Part shown: in pieces, positions 44,094 to 53,403 of the stretch
Numbering within the stretch: position 1 is the stretch's first letter
Layout: each line of letters opens with the position of its first letter
Source of the DNA: Kineococcus xinjiangensis
GTDB lineage: Bacteria; Actinomycetota; Actinomycetes; Actinomycetales; Kineococcaceae
Length of the DNA: 64,000 bases
Direction of reading: 5' to 3'
NCBI RefSeq assembly: GCF_002934625.1
Contig: NZ_PTJD01000006.1
Coordinates: 1 to 64,000, forward strand
Notes under the pieces: generated by a model
The model's database searches: none
Told to the model about the DNA's origin: nothing
Seen by the model: only the letters and a program-made list of their open reading frames with translations
Position numbers and translations under genes: made by a program

Positions 44094-47000
44094 TCACACC
44101 AGGCACGAGGGTCCGAGGAGGGCCTTCAGGTCCCCGAAGAGCGCCGGCGAGGGGGTCACGCGCAACCCGTCGTCGAGGCGCATCAGGGTGGTCCTGGCCC
44201 TGCCGCCGTTGCCGCCGGAGAGCAGCTGCAACCGCACCTCCGTGCCGCCGGGATGGGTGCGCAGCACGTCGCGCAGCTTCTCCACCATCGGCGGGATGCA
44301 CCGGGTGACGGGCATCGCGATCGTCACGGGCAGACCGTCCCCGGCCGTGTTGAGGTCGGGGATGGTCAGCTCGGAGCCGTAGATCGTCGGGACCTCGTCG
44401 CGGCGGTTGAGCCGCCCCTTGACGATGCAGACGAGGTCCTCGGCGAGCATCGGGGCGACCGCGGCGTACGTGGCGGGGAAGAACAGCACCTCGATGGCGC
44501 CCTCGAGGTCCTCCACCGTCACGATCGCCCAGGGGCTGCCCTGCTTGGTCAGCTTGCGCTGCAGGCCGGTGATCATGCCCGCGATGGTGAGCTGCGAGCC
44601 GTCCGGGCGGGACTCGTCGGCCATCAGCTGCGCGATCGAGCAGTCCGACGCCTGCGTCAGCAGCCGCTCCAGGCCGAAGAGGGGGTGGTCGGAGACGTAG
44701 AGGCCCAGCATCTGCCGCTCGTGCGCGAGCAGCTCGGCCTTGTCCCACTCGGGCAGGTCGGGGATCTCCACGGAGAAGCCGCTCGTGTCGGCCCCGGAGT
44801 CCCCGCCGAGGCCCGCGAACAGGTCGAACTGGCCGATGGCCTCGTTGCGCTTGACGTCGACGACCGCGTCCACGGCGTCCTCGTGCCGGGCGACGAGCGC
44901 GCGGCGGCGGTGCCCCAGGGAGTCGAACGCACCCGCCTTGATGAGGGACTCGATCGTCCGCTTGTTGCAGACGACCGCCGGGACCTTGGTGAGGAAGTCG
45001 GGGAAGGACTCGTAGCGGCCCTTCTCCTCCCGCGCCGCGACGATCGCGTCGACGACGTTGGCGCCGACGTTGCGGATCGCGGTCAGGCCGAAGCGGACGT
45101 CGGTGCCAACAGGCGTGAAGTTCGCGGCGGACTCGTTGACGTCCGGCGGCAGGACCTTGATGCCCATGCGCCGGCACTCGTTGAGGTAGAGCGCCGACTT
45201 GTCCTTGTCGTCGCGCACGCTCGTGAGCACCGCGGCCATGTACTCCGCGGGGTAGTTGGCCTTGAGGTAGGCCGTCCAGTACGAGACCAGCCCGTAGGCG
45301 GCGGAGTGCGCCTTGTTGAACGCGTAGTCGGAGAAGGGGACGAGGATGTCCCACAGCGTCTTGACGGCCGCGGCGGAGAAGCCGTTCTCCTTCATGCCGG
45401 CCTCGAAGCCGACGTACTCGGCGTCGAGCACCTCGCGCTTCTTCTTGCCCATGGCGCGCCGGAGCAGGTCGGCCTTGCCGAGGGAGTACCCGGCGACCTT
45501 CTGCGCGATGGCCATGACCTGCTCCTGGTACACGATCAGGCCGTAGGTCGTGCCGAGGATCTCCTTCAGCGGCTCCTCGAGCTCCGGGTGGATGGGCGTG
45601 ATGGGCTGCTGGCCGTTCTTGCGCAGCGCGTAGTTCGTGTGCGAGCCCGCACCCATGGGGCCGGGGCGGTAGAGCGCACCGACGGCGGAGATGTCCTCGA
45701 AGTTGTCCGGGCGCATCAGCCGCAGCAGCGAGCGCATCGGCCCGCCGTCGAACTGGAACACCCCGAGGGTGTCACCGCGACCGAGCAGCTCGTAGGTCGC
45801 CGGGTCGTCGAGTTCGAGGGCGTCGAGGTCGACGGGGTCCTTGCCGTTGGCGACGACGTTCTTCAGGGCGTCGTCGAGGATCGTCAAGTTGCGCAGGCCG
45901 AGGAAGTCCATCTTGACCAGCCCGAGCGTCTCGCACGTCGGGTAGTCGAACTGCGTGATGATGGCGCCGTCCTGCTCCCGGCGCATGATCGGGATCAGGT
46001 CGATCAGCGGGTCCGACGACATGATGACACCGGCGGCGTGCACCCCCCACTGCCGCTTCAGGCCCTCCAGGCCGCGCGCGGTGTCGACGACCCGCACCAC
46101 CTCGGGATCGTTCTTGTACAGCTCGCGGAACTCCCCCGCCTCGGAGTACCGCTTGTGGTTCGGGTCGAAGATCCCCGCGAGCGGGATGTCCTTGCCCATG
46201 ACGGCCGGCGGCATCGTCTTGGTGATGCGGTCGCCCATGGAGAAGGGGAAGCCGAGGACGCGGGAGGCGTCCTTGACGGCCTGCTTCGCCTTGATCGTGC
46301 CGTAGGTGACGATCTGTGCCACCCGGTCGTCGCCGTACTTCTGCACGACGTACTGGATGACCTCACCGCGCCGGCGCTCGTCGAAGTCGACGTCGAAGTC
46401 CGGCATGGACATGCGCTCGGGGTTGAGGAACCGCTCGAAGATCAGCCCGTGGCGCAGCGGGTCCAGATCGGTGATCTTCATGGCGTAGGCGGCCATCGAC
46501 CCGGCACCGGAGCCGCGGCCCGGGCCGACGCGGATCCCGTTGCGCTTGGACCAGTTGATGAAGTCGGCGACGACGAGGAAGTAGCCGGCGTAGCCCTTGG
46601 ACGTGATGACCTCGATCTCGAAGTCCGCCTGCTTGCGGACGTCGTCGGGGATGCCCGCCGGGAACCGCTCGGCCAGACCCGTCCAGACCTCCTTGATGAA
46701 CCACGACGTCTCGTCCTCCCCCTCCGGGCAGGGGAAGCGCGGCATGTAGGCGCCGGTGGACTCGCTGAACTCCACCGCACAGCGCTCGGCGATGAGGAGG
46801 GTGTTGTCGCACGCCTCGGGGAAGTCCCGCCACAGCTCCCGCATCTCCTGCGGGCTCTTGAGGTAGAAGTCGTCGGAGTCGAACTTGAAGCGCTTCGGGT
46901 CCGCCAGCGTCGAGCCCGACTGCACGCACAGCAGCGCCGCGTGCGCGGTGGCGTCCTCGGCCCGGGTGTAGTGCAGGTCGTTCGTCGCGATCAGCGGCAG

Positions 47001-47645
47001 GTCGAGGTCCTTGGCGAGCTTGAGCAGGTCGTCGCGGATGCGGCGCTCGATGTCGAGGCCGTGGTCCATCAACTCGCAGAAGTAGTTCTCCCGGCCGAAG
47101 ATGTCGCGGAAGTCCGCCGCCGCCCGGACGGCCTCGTCGTACTGGCCGAGCCGCAGCCGGGTCTGGACCTCCCCGGAGGGGCAGCCGGTCGTGGCGATGA
47201 TGCCCTTGCCGTAGGTGGAGAGCAGCTCCCGGTCCATGCGGGGCTTGTAGAAGTGCCCCTCCAGGCTGGCGAGGGAGGCCATCTTGAACAGGTTGTGCAT
47301 GCCGGTCGTGTCGCTGGCCAGCATCGTGATGTGGGTGTACGCGCCGCCGCCGGAGACGTCGTCACCGGAGGTCGAGCGCTCGTCGCCCCACTTGACGCGG
47401 GTGCGGTCCTTGCGGGCCGTGCCCGGCGTCAGGTATGCCTCGACCCCGATGATCGGCTTGACCCCGTGCTTCTTGGCCGACTTCCAGAAGTCGTAGGCGC
47501 CGAAGACGAAGCCGTGGTCGGTGGTCGCCACCGCGGGCATGCCCATCCGGGCGGCCTCCGCGAAGAGGTCGTCCACCTTCGCCGCGCCGTCCAGCATGGA
47601 GTACTCGGTGTGGACGTGCAGGTGCACGAACGACGACTCGGGCAT
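44094..47645 (-). CDS. dnaE: DNA polymerase III alpha subunit
   Basis: Catalytic subunit of the replicative polymerase. The 1183-residue protein has the N-terminal PHP domain (SFVHLHVHTEYSMLDG, TTDHG), the Pol III palm/fingers with PDFDVDFDERRR near residue 400 carrying two catalytic Asp residues, GVHAAGVIMS, helix-hairpin-helix then an OB-fold near 990-1080. Length fits DnaE1, not PolC. The ATG at 47645 is 12 bases after GAGGAGG, a longer spacer than usual. TAGGAT further upstream is the best -10 candidate. No second polymerase gene is nearby. Confidence 0.97.
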   Translation of the reverse strand: MPESSFVHLHVHTEYSMLDGAAKVDDLFAEAARMGMPAVATTDHGFVFGAYDFWKSAKKHGVKPIIGVEAYLTPGTARKDRTRVKWGDERSTSGDDVSGGGAYTHITMLASDTTGMHNLFKMASLASLEGHFYKPRMDRELLSTYGKGIIATTGCPSGEVQTRLRLGQYDEAVRAAADFRDIFGRENYFCELMDHGLDIERRIRDDLLKLAKDLDLPLIATNDLHYTRAEDATAHAALLCVQSGSTLADPKRFKFDSDDFYLKSPQEMRELWRDFPEACDNTLLIAERCAVEFSESTGAYMPRFPCPEGEDETSWFIKEVWTGLAERFPAGIPDDVRKQADFEIEVITSKGYAGYFLVVADFINWSKRNGIRVGPGRGSGAGSMAAYAMKITDLDPLRHGLIFERFLNPERMSMPDFDVDFDERRRGEVIQYVVQKYGDDRVAQIVTYGTIKAKQAVKDASRVLGFPFSMGDRITKTMPPAVMGKDIPLAGIFDPNHKRYSEAGEFRELYKNDPEVVRVVDTARGLEGLKRQWGVHAAGVIMSSDPLIDLIPIMRREQDGAIITQFDYPTCETLGLVKMDFLGLRNLTILDDALKNVVANGKDPVDLDALELDDPATYELLGRGDTLGVFQFDGGPMRSLLRLMRPDNFEDISAVGALYRPGPMGAGSHTNYALRKNGQQPITPIHPELEEPLKEILGTTYGLIVYQEQVMAIAQKVAGYSLGKADLLRRAMGKKKREVLDAEYVGFEAGMKENGFSAAAVKTLWDILVPFSDYAFNKAHSAAYGLVSYWTAYLKANYPAEYMAAVLTSVRDDKDKSALYLNECRRMGIKVLPPDVNESAANFTPVGTDVRFGLTAIRNVGANVVDAIVAAREEKGRYESFPDFLTKVPAVVCNKRTIESLIKAGAFDSLGHRRRALVARHEDAVDAVVDVKRNEAIGQFDLFAGLGGDSGADTSGFSVEIPDLPEWDKAELLAHERQMLGLYVSDHPLFGLERLLTQASDCSIAQLMADESRPDGSQLTIAGMITGLQRKLTKQGSPWAIVTVEDLEGAIEVLFFPATYAAVAPMLAEDLVCIVKGRLNRRDEVPTIYGSELTIPDLNTAGDGLPVTIAMPVTRCIPPMVEKLRDVLRTHPGGTEVRLQLLSGGNGGRARTTLMRLDDGLRVTPSPALFGDLKALLGPSCLV

Positions 47646-47803
47646 GGGTGGGCTGCGCCTCCTCGGATGTTCATGGTGCTGGGTGGTGCTGTGCGGTGGC
47701 GCGGGCCGGCCCTGCTCGGGCACCGATCCGACGGCGTCGATCCTAGGCGCCGGATCCGACACCGGCCGGGAGGCGGCGCCGGTCGTGCGCGGCCGCGGGA
47801 GCC

Positions 47804-48727
47804 TCAGCCGGCGAGGCGCTCCAGCGCCGCCGCGAGATCGCCGGGGTAGTCGCTCTCGAACTCCACGTGCGCTCCCGTGCCCGGGTGCTCGAAGCCGAGC
47901 CGGACGGCGTGCAGCCACTGCCGCTGCAGGCCCAGGCGCGCCGCGAGCACGGGGTCCGCACCGTAGGTCAGGTCCCCCACGCAGGGGTGGCGCAGGCTGG
48001 CGAAGTGCACGCGGATCTGGTGGGTGCGGCCGGTCTCGAGGTGCACCTCGACCAGCGCCGCCCCGCGGAAGGCCTCGAGCACCTCGTAGTGCGTGATGCT
48101 CGGCTTGCCGGCCGCGGTGACGGCGAACTTGAAGGCGGCGCCCGGGTGCCGCCCGATCGGCGCGTCGATGGTGCCGCGCAGCGGATCGGGATGGCCCTGC
48201 ACCACCGAGTGGTAGACCTTGTCGACGGTGCGCTCCTTGAAGGCCCGCTTGAGCACCGTGTAGGCGTACTCGCTCTTCGCCACGACCATCAGGCCGGACG
48301 TGCCCACGTCGAGGCGGTGGACGACACCCTGCCGCTCGGCGGCCCCGGACGTGGAGATCCGGTACCCGGCGCCGGCCAGGCCCCCCACGACGGTCGGGCC
48401 GGTCCAGCCCGGGCTGGGGTGCGCGGCCACACCGACCGGCTTGTCGACCACGACGATGTCGTCGTCGTCGTGCACGATCCGCAGCCCCGGCACCGGCTCG
48501 GCCACCACCACCGGCGCGGCCGCCGGGTCGGGCACCTCCACCTCCAGCCAGGCGCCTGCCCGCACGCGGTCCGACTTGCCCGCCGCCCGCCCGTCGAGGC
48601 GCACGAGCCCGGCCTCGGCCAGCTCGGCGACGCGGCTGCGGGAGAGGCCCAGCAGGCGGGAGAGTGCCGCGTCGACGCGCTCCCCCTCCAGGCCGTCCGG
48701 CACGGGAAGACTGCGCAGCTCAGGCAT
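47804..48727 (-). CDS. rluD: 23S rRNA pseudouridine synthase, RluD family
   Basis: RNA pseudouridine synthase of 307 residues. It has an N-terminal S4 domain (about 13-70: [25 protein letters not shown]), the catalytic motif [19 protein letters not shown] with the essential Asp near 139, and [28 protein letters not shown]. Closest to RluA/RluD enzymes that modify 23S rRNA; the exact site is inferred. Start overlaps the lspA stop by 8 bases, so it is coupled with lspA, a pairing common across bacteria. Confidence 0.94.
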   Translation of the reverse strand: MPELRSLPVPDGLEGERVDAALSRLLGLSRSRVAELAEAGLVRLDGRAAGKSDRVRAGAWLEVEVPDPAAAPVVVAEPVPGLRIVHDDDDIVVVDKPVGVAAHPSPGWTGPTVVGGLAGAGYRISTSGAAERQGVVHRLDVGTSGLMVVAKSEYAYTVLKRAFKERTVDKVYHSVVQGHPDPLRGTIDAPIGRHPGAAFKFAVTAAGKPSITHYEVLEAFRGAALVEVHLETGRTHQIRVHFASLRHPCVGDLTYGADPVLAARLGLQRQWLHAVRLGFEHPGTGAHVEFESDYPGDLAAALERLAG

Positions 48728-49325
48728 CGGAGCCCCCTCGCCGGGTCTGCTCGCCGGCCTGCCCGTCGGGCTCCTCCGCGCCCTCCCGCGTGCCGTCGAG
48801 CCGGTGCCCGCGAACGCCGAGGACGCCGATGAGGACCGCCGCGGAGACGACGCACATGTCGGCCACGTTGAAGATCGGCCAGTGCGGCAGCTCCAGGAAG
48901 TCGACGACGTGCCCGCGGCCTACGCCGGGCGCCCGCAGCAGGCGGTCGGTCAGGTTGCCCAGCACGCCGGCCAGCAGCAGCCCGAGCGCGACCGCCCAGC
49001 CGCGGCTGCGCACGCGGGTCAGCAGGACCACCACGACGACGGCCGCCACCACGGCGATGAGGGTGAAGAGCCAGGTCAGGTTCTCGGCGAAACTGAATGC
49101 GGCCCCCGGGTTGCGGATGAGCCGCAGCTGCAGCAGCTCCCCGACGAGCGGCTGCTGACGGCCGGGCACCAGGTGGGCCACCGCCAGCGACTTGGTGACC
49201 TGGTCGAGCGGGTAGAGGAGGGCGACCAGGGCTGCGGCCACGGGCCAGCGGCGCCGGGTGTCGACGGCGGTGGTGTCCCGGTCACCGGGCGGCGTCTCGG
49301 ACGGGGGCGGGGCGGGAGCGCTCAT
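48720..49325 (-). CDS. lspA: Lipoprotein signal peptidase (signal peptidase II)
   Basis: Inner-membrane aspartyl protease that cleaves prolipoprotein signal peptides after diacylglyceryl transfer. The 201-residue protein has four membrane helices from about residue 27. Conserved motifs are [26 protein letters not shown] with one catalytic Asp, and [22 protein letters not shown] with the second. The hydrophilic N-terminal 25 residues and the acidic C-terminal tail of ~35 residues are extra. It lies 91 bases after the DksA-like gene. Confidence 0.97.
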   Translation of the reverse strand: MSAPAPPPSETPPGDRDTTAVDTRRRWPVAAALVALLYPLDQVTKSLAVAHLVPGRQQPLVGELLQLRLIRNPGAAFSFAENLTWLFTLIAVVAAVVVVVLLTRVRSRGWAVALGLLLAGVLGNLTDRLLRAPGVGRGHVVDFLELPHWPIFNVADMCVVSAAVLIGVLGVRGHRLDGTREGAEEPDGQAGEQTRRGGSDA

Positions 49326-49416
49326 CGGAGGAGGAGTCTCCCACGCCGATCCGCCGCCGCGGTCCGGGCGCGCCCGGAGGGGCGGTGCCGTCCCGCGGCG
49401 GAACGGGTCCTCGCCG

Positions 49417-49899
49417 TCAGCGCCGCTCGCTGCGCGACTTGCAGCCGATGCAGAGGGTCGCGCGCGGGAACGCCTGCAGACGCGCCTTGCCCACCGCGTT
49501 GCCGCACGACTCGCAGACGCCGTAGGTGCCGTTGTCGAGGCGCTCCAGGGCGCGCTCGGTCTGCTCGAGCAGGTCGCGCTCGTTGTTGGCGATGGTCATC
49601 TCGTGCTCGCGACCGGACGTGGCCGCGCCGTGGTCGACCTGGTCGTCACCGGCACCCTGACCGCCGGAGGCGACGAGCGCGCTGAACGCCAGCGAGGCGC
49701 GGTGCAGCTGCACCGACAGCCGCTCGACCTCCTCCACCAGCGCCGCGCGCTGCTCCCGCAGCTCCGCGTCGGTCCAGGCCAGCTCCGTGTCCCTGGTCGG
49801 CGGTCGCGGTGCGGGCCTGCGGCGGGCGCTCGGGCGCTCGCTGTGCCGGACCGGCACCTCGGCGACGCTCGTGGCGCCCTGCACGACTCCGTGTGCCAT
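49417..49899 (-). CDS. DksA/TraR C4-type zinc-finger protein
   Basis: Probable RNA polymerase-binding or related regulator. The 160-residue protein has a coiled-coil-like middle (ELREQRAALVEEVERLSVQLHRASLAF, about 46-75) and the C-terminal C4 zinc finger CESCGNAVGKARLQAFPRATLCIGC (about 129-153), the DksA/TraR signature. The ~40-residue Arg/Pro-rich N-terminus is not part of the family. Its position between lspA and wag31 is standard in actinobacteria. Whether it binds the polymerase secondary channel is untested here; the DXXDXA tip motif of DksA is not evident. Confidence 0.88.
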   Translation of the reverse strand: MAHGVVQGATSVAEVPVRHSERPSARRRPAPRPPTRDTELAWTDAELREQRAALVEEVERLSVQLHRASLAFSALVASGGQGAGDDQVDHGAATSGREHEMTIANNERDLLEQTERALERLDNGTYGVCESCGNAVGKARLQAFPRATLCIGCKSRSERR

Positions 49900-49937
49900 G
49901 AGTCCCCCTCAGCTGTTCACCCGACGTAGTGACGGGA

Positions 49938-49967
49938 ACAGTAGAGAACGTCACCCTCTGTGAGCAA
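49938..49967 (-). promoter_or_regulatory. Promoter of the DksA/TraR-like gene in an AT-rich patch
   Basis: TTGCTC (49967-49962) and TACTGT (49943-49938) on the minus strand, 18 bases apart, lie 38 bases before the gene. The sequence further upstream (49968-50003) is strikingly AT-rich for this genome and could act as an UP element. Confidence 0.55.
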
Positions 49968-50007
49968 CTCGAAATCGTGATTGCAGAGAGAAAAGTTCTG
50001 TACACGC

Positions 50008-50042
50008 ACAGCGACGCCCCGCGCGGTGCGGGGCGTCGCTGT
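50008..50042 (-). terminator. Terminator after wag31
   Basis: A perfect 15-base inverted repeat (50008-50022 and 50028-50042) with a 5-base loop sits 43 bases beyond the wag31 stop on the minus strand, separating it from the DksA/TraR-like gene. Confidence 0.8.
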
Positions 50043-50085
50043 CAGAAGCGTCGGTCGGTGGCCGGTGAGACGCCGGCCCCGCCGG

Positions 50086-50766
50086 TCAGGACCTGTCGCC
50101 CGCCGGGCCCTCCGAGACGACCGGAGCCTGGCGCCGGAGCTGGTCGAGCTGGGTCTGGAAGTACTCGCCGAGGCGGGCACGCGACTCCTGCTCGAAGCTG
50201 CGCAGGTGGTCGATGGCCGTCTCGAGGTCCATGCGCTCCGACTGCAGCAGCCCGAGCGTGTGCTCGCGCTCCTCCGTGGCCTCGGAGACCAGCCGCTCCG
50301 CGGCGCTGCGCGCCTCCGAGACGATGCGGTCGCGCTGCGTCTCGGCCTCGTGCACGTACTCGTCGTGCAGTCGCTGCGCCAGGGCGAGCATGCCCGCCGC
50401 CTGCTCCACCGCCCCCGCTCCGGGCGCAGGCTGCTGCGGAGCCCCCTGCTGGACCGCGGGCTGCGACGGGGCGGGCTCGGAGGGTGCGTCAGGCTCCTCC
50501 GCCCCGGACACCTCCTCGGATCCGCCCGTGGGCCCGTCCCCGGCACCGGCGTCCCCGGAGGCCGCCTCCAGCGTCCGGTCGAGCTCGGCGATGCGCGCCT
50601 CCGACTGGCGCAGCTTCTCGCGCAGGTCGTCGTTCTCGGCGTTGAGGCGGCGGAGCTCCTCCACCACCTCGTCGAGGAAGTCGTCGACCTCCTCCTGCGC
50701 ATACCCCTCGCGGACACGGGTGGCGTTGAAGCGCTTGTTGACGACGTCCTCGGGAGTCAACGGCAT
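50086..50766 (-). CDS. wag31: DivIVA/Wag31 polar growth protein
   Basis: Coiled-coil scaffold that marks poles and directs wall synthesis in actinobacteria. The 226-residue protein has the DivIVA N-terminal membrane-binding region LTPEDVVNKRFNATRVREGYAQEEVDDFLDEVVEELRRL. A first coiled coil runs to about 68, then a Pro/Gln/Glu-rich linker (about 70-120) and a second coiled coil (about 122-215). The ATG start has GAGGTG upstream. TAGCGT at 50823-50818 is a possible -10 box. A terminator follows the gene. Confidence 0.95.
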   Translation of the reverse strand: MPLTPEDVVNKRFNATRVREGYAQEEVDDFLDEVVEELRRLNAENDDLREKLRQSEARIAELDRTLEAASGDAGAGDGPTGGSEEVSGAEEPDAPSEPAPSQPAVQQGAPQQPAPGAGAVEQAAGMLALAQRLHDEYVHEAETQRDRIVSEARSAAERLVSEATEEREHTLGLLQSERMDLETAIDHLRSFEQESRARLGEYFQTQLDQLRRQAPVVSEGPAGDRS

Positions 50767-50893
50767 CGTGCATCCACCTCGCGACAGGCCGGCCCCGACA
50801 GCCGGTTCGGAAGGATCACGCTAGTCCACGAGTCCCGCAGGGGCGATCTCGACGCGCGGTCTCGTGTTGCGCAGAGCAACCGGAAGGCGACGG

Positions 50894-51184
50894 CTAGTAG
50901 CGCGCCGGATTGGTGAAGGTGAGCAGCATGTAGCTCAGGAAGAAGAGCACCAGGAAGCCCAGGTCCAGGCTCACCGGCCCGAGCCGCACGGGCGGCAGCA
51001 CCTTGCGCAGCGCACGCAGCGGCGGGTCGGTCACCGTGTAGACCGACTCAGCCACCACGAGCACCACACCCCGGGGGCGGAACTCCCGCGACAGCGCCTG
51101 GACCCAGTCGAGGATCAGGCGGCCGATGAGGGTCAAGAAGAAGACCAGGACCACGAAGTGCGCGATCGCGAGAACAGCGTCCAC
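50894..51184 (-). CDS. YggT family membrane protein
   Basis: Small membrane protein of 96 residues with two helices (about 5-27 and 72-92) and the conserved middle YTVTDPPLRALRKVLPPVRLGPVSLDLG. YggT sits between sepF and divIVA across Gram-positive bacteria and is thought to support division or membrane organisation, but its molecular role is unknown. The GTG at 51184 is preferred over an upstream start because the family begins with this hydrophobic helix. Confidence 0.9.
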   Translation of the reverse strand: MDAVLAIAHFVVLVFFLTLIGRLILDWVQALSREFRPRGVVLVVAESVYTVTDPPLRALRKVLPPVRLGPVSLDLGFLVLFFLSYMLLTFTNPARY

Positions 51185-51283
51185 CCGGTCATCCTCCCCG
51201 ATGTCGGCTCGTGCCGTCGTCCGCCCCAACGTCCCGGCGGCCGCAGGGGTTCCGGTGCCCGGCCGCGCCCGGCGCCGAGCGCA

Positions 51284-51832
51284 TCAGGACTGGTTGAAGA
51301 AGGTGCGCTCCTGCGGGCGCTCCTCCTCGTGCGCGGACACCTCGACGTTCTGCGGGGACAGCAGGAAGACCTTGCTCGTCACCCGCTCGATCGAGCCGTG
51401 CAGCCCGAAGACGAGGCCGGCCGAGAAGTCGACCAGACGCTTGGCGTCGGAGTCGTCCATGTCCGTGAGGTTCATGATCACGGGAACCCCCTGGCGGAAG
51501 CTCTCGCCGATCGTCTTCGCCTCGTTGTACGTACGGGGGTGGATCGTCGTGATCCGGTGCAGCTCCGGAGCGCTCGACTGAGGCACCACCTGCGCCACCT
51601 GCCTCCTGATCGGGGTCACCTGGGACGGACCGCTCTCCGGCCGCAGCTCGGCGACCGTGCGGTGCTCCGGAACGCTGCGGAACTCGTGCGAACCCCGGGG
51701 CTCCGGGGCGCTGCGGTGCTCCGGGAGCGCGGTCTTGCGCTGCGGCTCGTCCTCGACGAGCTCCTCGGCGTCGTACCGGTCGTCCTCGGCCAGGCCGAGG
51801 TAGACCATCGTCTTGCGCAGCGCGCCGGCCAT
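51284..51832 (-). CDS. sepF: Cell division protein SepF
   Basis: FtsZ membrane anchor in bacteria lacking FtsA. The 182-residue protein has the N-terminal amphipathic helix ([18 protein letters not shown]), an acidic/variable linker (about 25-90) and the C-terminal SepF domain with [52 protein letters not shown], followed by [12 protein letters not shown]. Length is normal for actinobacteria. ATG preceded by GAGGAG. It has an 87-base gap to yggS that may contain its own promoter. Confidence 0.97.
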   Translation of the reverse strand: MAGALRKTMVYLGLAEDDRYDAEELVEDEPQRKTALPEHRSAPEPRGSHEFRSVPEHRTVAELRPESGPSQVTPIRRQVAQVVPQSSAPELHRITTIHPRTYNEAKTIGESFRQGVPVIMNLTDMDDSDAKRLVDFSAGLVFGLHGSIERVTSKVFLLSPQNVEVSAHEEERPQERTFFNQS

Positions 51833-51919
51833 CGCTTGCTCCTCGAAGTCGTCGACGTGGGCGCGCCGGCCCTCCGGGCTCGACCGGCACCACCGCTCGG
51901 GGTCGGACAGAGGGTGACG

Positions 51920-52627
51920 TTACCGTGCGGCGGGGCGGGGGCCGAGGATCGCGCCGCCGACACGCACGAGAGTCGCCCCGTGCGCCACGGCCTGCTCCAG
52001 GTCGCCGCTCATGCCCGCCGAGACCTCCACCGCACCCGGGTGGTCGCCGCGCACCCGCTCGGCCAGCGCCCGCAGCCGCGCGAACGCCCGGTCCGGCTCC
52101 TCCCCCAGCGGGGCCACGGCCATCACCCCCAGCAACCGCAGCCCGGCCGTGCCGGCCACCGCGTCCGCCAGGGCCGGCACGTCGTCCGGCGCCGCGCCCC
52201 CGCGACCGCTCGCGCCCGGAGCGGCCGCGTCGAGGCACACCTGCACGAAGCAGCCGACCTGCCGGCCCGCCCCGGTCGCCGCGCGGCCCAGCGGCCCCAC
52301 GAGGCGCAGGCGGTCCAGCGAGTGGACCGCGTCGGCGTAGCGGGCCACGGAGCGCGCCTTGTTCGTCTGCACCTGGCCCACGAAGTGCCAGCGCAGGCCC
52401 AGCCCGGCGCACTCGGCCGCCTTCGCCGCCGCCTCCTGGTCGCGGCTCTCCCCGACGTCCTCCACTCCCAGCCCGGCGAGCAGGCGCACGTCCGAGGCGG
52501 GGAAGAACTTCGTCACGACGACCAGCCGGACGCCGCCGGGCGGGCGCCCGCAGGCGCGCTCCGCCGCACCGATGCGCCCGCGGACCGCGGCGAGGCGGTC
52601 GGCGAGCTCCTGCGCGCGCCCGCTCAC
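51920..52627 (-). CDS. yggS: PLP homeostasis protein (YggS/PLPBP)
   Basis: PLP-binding protein of the alanine racemase-like fold that helps manage free pyridoxal phosphate. The 235-residue protein has LVVVTKFFPASDVRLLAGLG with the PLP lysine (near 39), GESRDQEAAAKA and WHFVGQVQTNKARSVARYADAVHSLDR, and GVMAVAPLGEEPDRAFARLR. GTG start overlaps the pgeF stop by 4 bases. Confidence 0.96.
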   Translation of the reverse strand: MSGRAQELADRLAAVRGRIGAAERACGRPPGGVRLVVVTKFFPASDVRLLAGLGVEDVGESRDQEAAAKAAECAGLGLRWHFVGQVQTNKARSVARYADAVHSLDRLRLVGPLGRAATGAGRQVGCFVQVCLDAAAPGASGRGGAAPDDVPALADAVAGTAGLRLLGVMAVAPLGEEPDRAFARLRALAERVRGDHPGAVEVSAGMSGDLEQAVAHGATLVRVGGAILGPRPAAR

Positions 52628-53403
52628 CGCTGCCCCGGCCCCGCGGCCGCGGGCCCGGCGACGACGACGCCGGCGAAGCGACCGGTGCGCCCGTCGCGCC
52701 GGTAGGAGAAGAACCGGCCGTCCTCCGCCGTGCAGCCGGGAACGCGCCGCACCTCGACCCCCAGGGCCAGCAGCTGCGACGTCACACCCGCCACGACGTC
52801 CACGGCCGGGGTGCCGTGGCGCGTGACCGCACGGGCGGCCGGCACCCGCGCCGAGACGTCCTCGCGCATCGCCGCGGGCACCTCGTAGCAGCCTCCGCAG
52901 ACCGCGGGGCCGGTCACCGCCTGCACGCTGCGGGCCCCCAGGTCACGCAGGGCGGCGACCACCGCGGGCACCACGCCCGCGACCATGCCCGGGCGCCCCG
53001 CGTGCGCCACGCCGACCAGCCCGGCGGCCGGGTCCGCCAGCAGCACCGGCACGCAGTCGGCGACCACCACGCCCAGGGCGATGCCAGGGCGGTCGGTGAC
53101 GAGGGCGTCGACCTCCAGCCCGGAGCCGCCCAGCGGCCCTGGCGGCGCCTCGCGGACGTGGGCCACCTCGGCGCCGTGCACCTGGCGCGGGATGACGAGG
53201 GCCGAGGCCCCGAGCGCCCTGCGCACGGCCTCCCTGTTCGCGCCGACGACGGCCGGGTCGTCACCGACGTGGTCGCCGAGGTTGAGGCCGGCGAACGGAG
53301 CGGCGCCCCCACCACCCGAGCGGGTGGTGAAGGCGCCGCGCACGTTGCCGGGGAACCCCGCCGGGAGGAGGTCGAGCCCTCCCGCCGCAGCCCCTCCCGT
53401 CAC
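52624..53403 (-). CDS. pgeF: Peptidoglycan editing factor PgeF (YfiH/laccase-domain)
   Basis: Member of the YfiH family, which in E. coli removes wrongly incorporated L-Ser from peptidoglycan precursors and has purine nucleosidase-type activity in others. The 259-residue protein has [10 protein letters not shown], the zinc-ligand pattern [13 protein letters not shown] and [13 protein letters not shown] and a Cys-rich CGGCYEVP, all family features. GTG start overlaps the ftsZ stop by 4 bases, the usual place for this gene. Confidence 0.93.
   Translation of the reverse strand: MTGGAAAGGLDLLPAGFPGNVRGAFTTRSGGGGAAPFAGLNLGDHVGDDPAVVGANREAVRRALGASALVIPRQVHGAEVAHVREAPPGPLGGSGLEVDALVTDRPGIALGVVVADCVPVLLADPAAGLVGVAHAGRPGMVAGVVPAVVAALRDLGARSVQAVTGPAVCGGCYEVPAAMREDVSARVPAARAVTRHGTPAVDVVAGVTSQLLALGVEVRRVPGCTAEDGRFFSYRRDGRTGRFAGVVVAGPAAAGPGQR

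Noticed and set aside
47646-47690. Alternative upstream ATG for dnaE (MNIRGG...)
   Set aside because: It is out of frame with the polymerase; the PHP-domain start at 47645 is the canonical one.
49917-50010. 30-codon Cys-containing frame upstream of the DksA/TraR-like gene
   Set aside because: The start has no RBS and the promoter boxes lie inside it; kept only as a note in the AT-rich island finding.
51917-51922. TAACGT box as a sepF promoter
   Set aside because: It overlaps the yggS stop codon and has no -35; too weak to list as a promoter.
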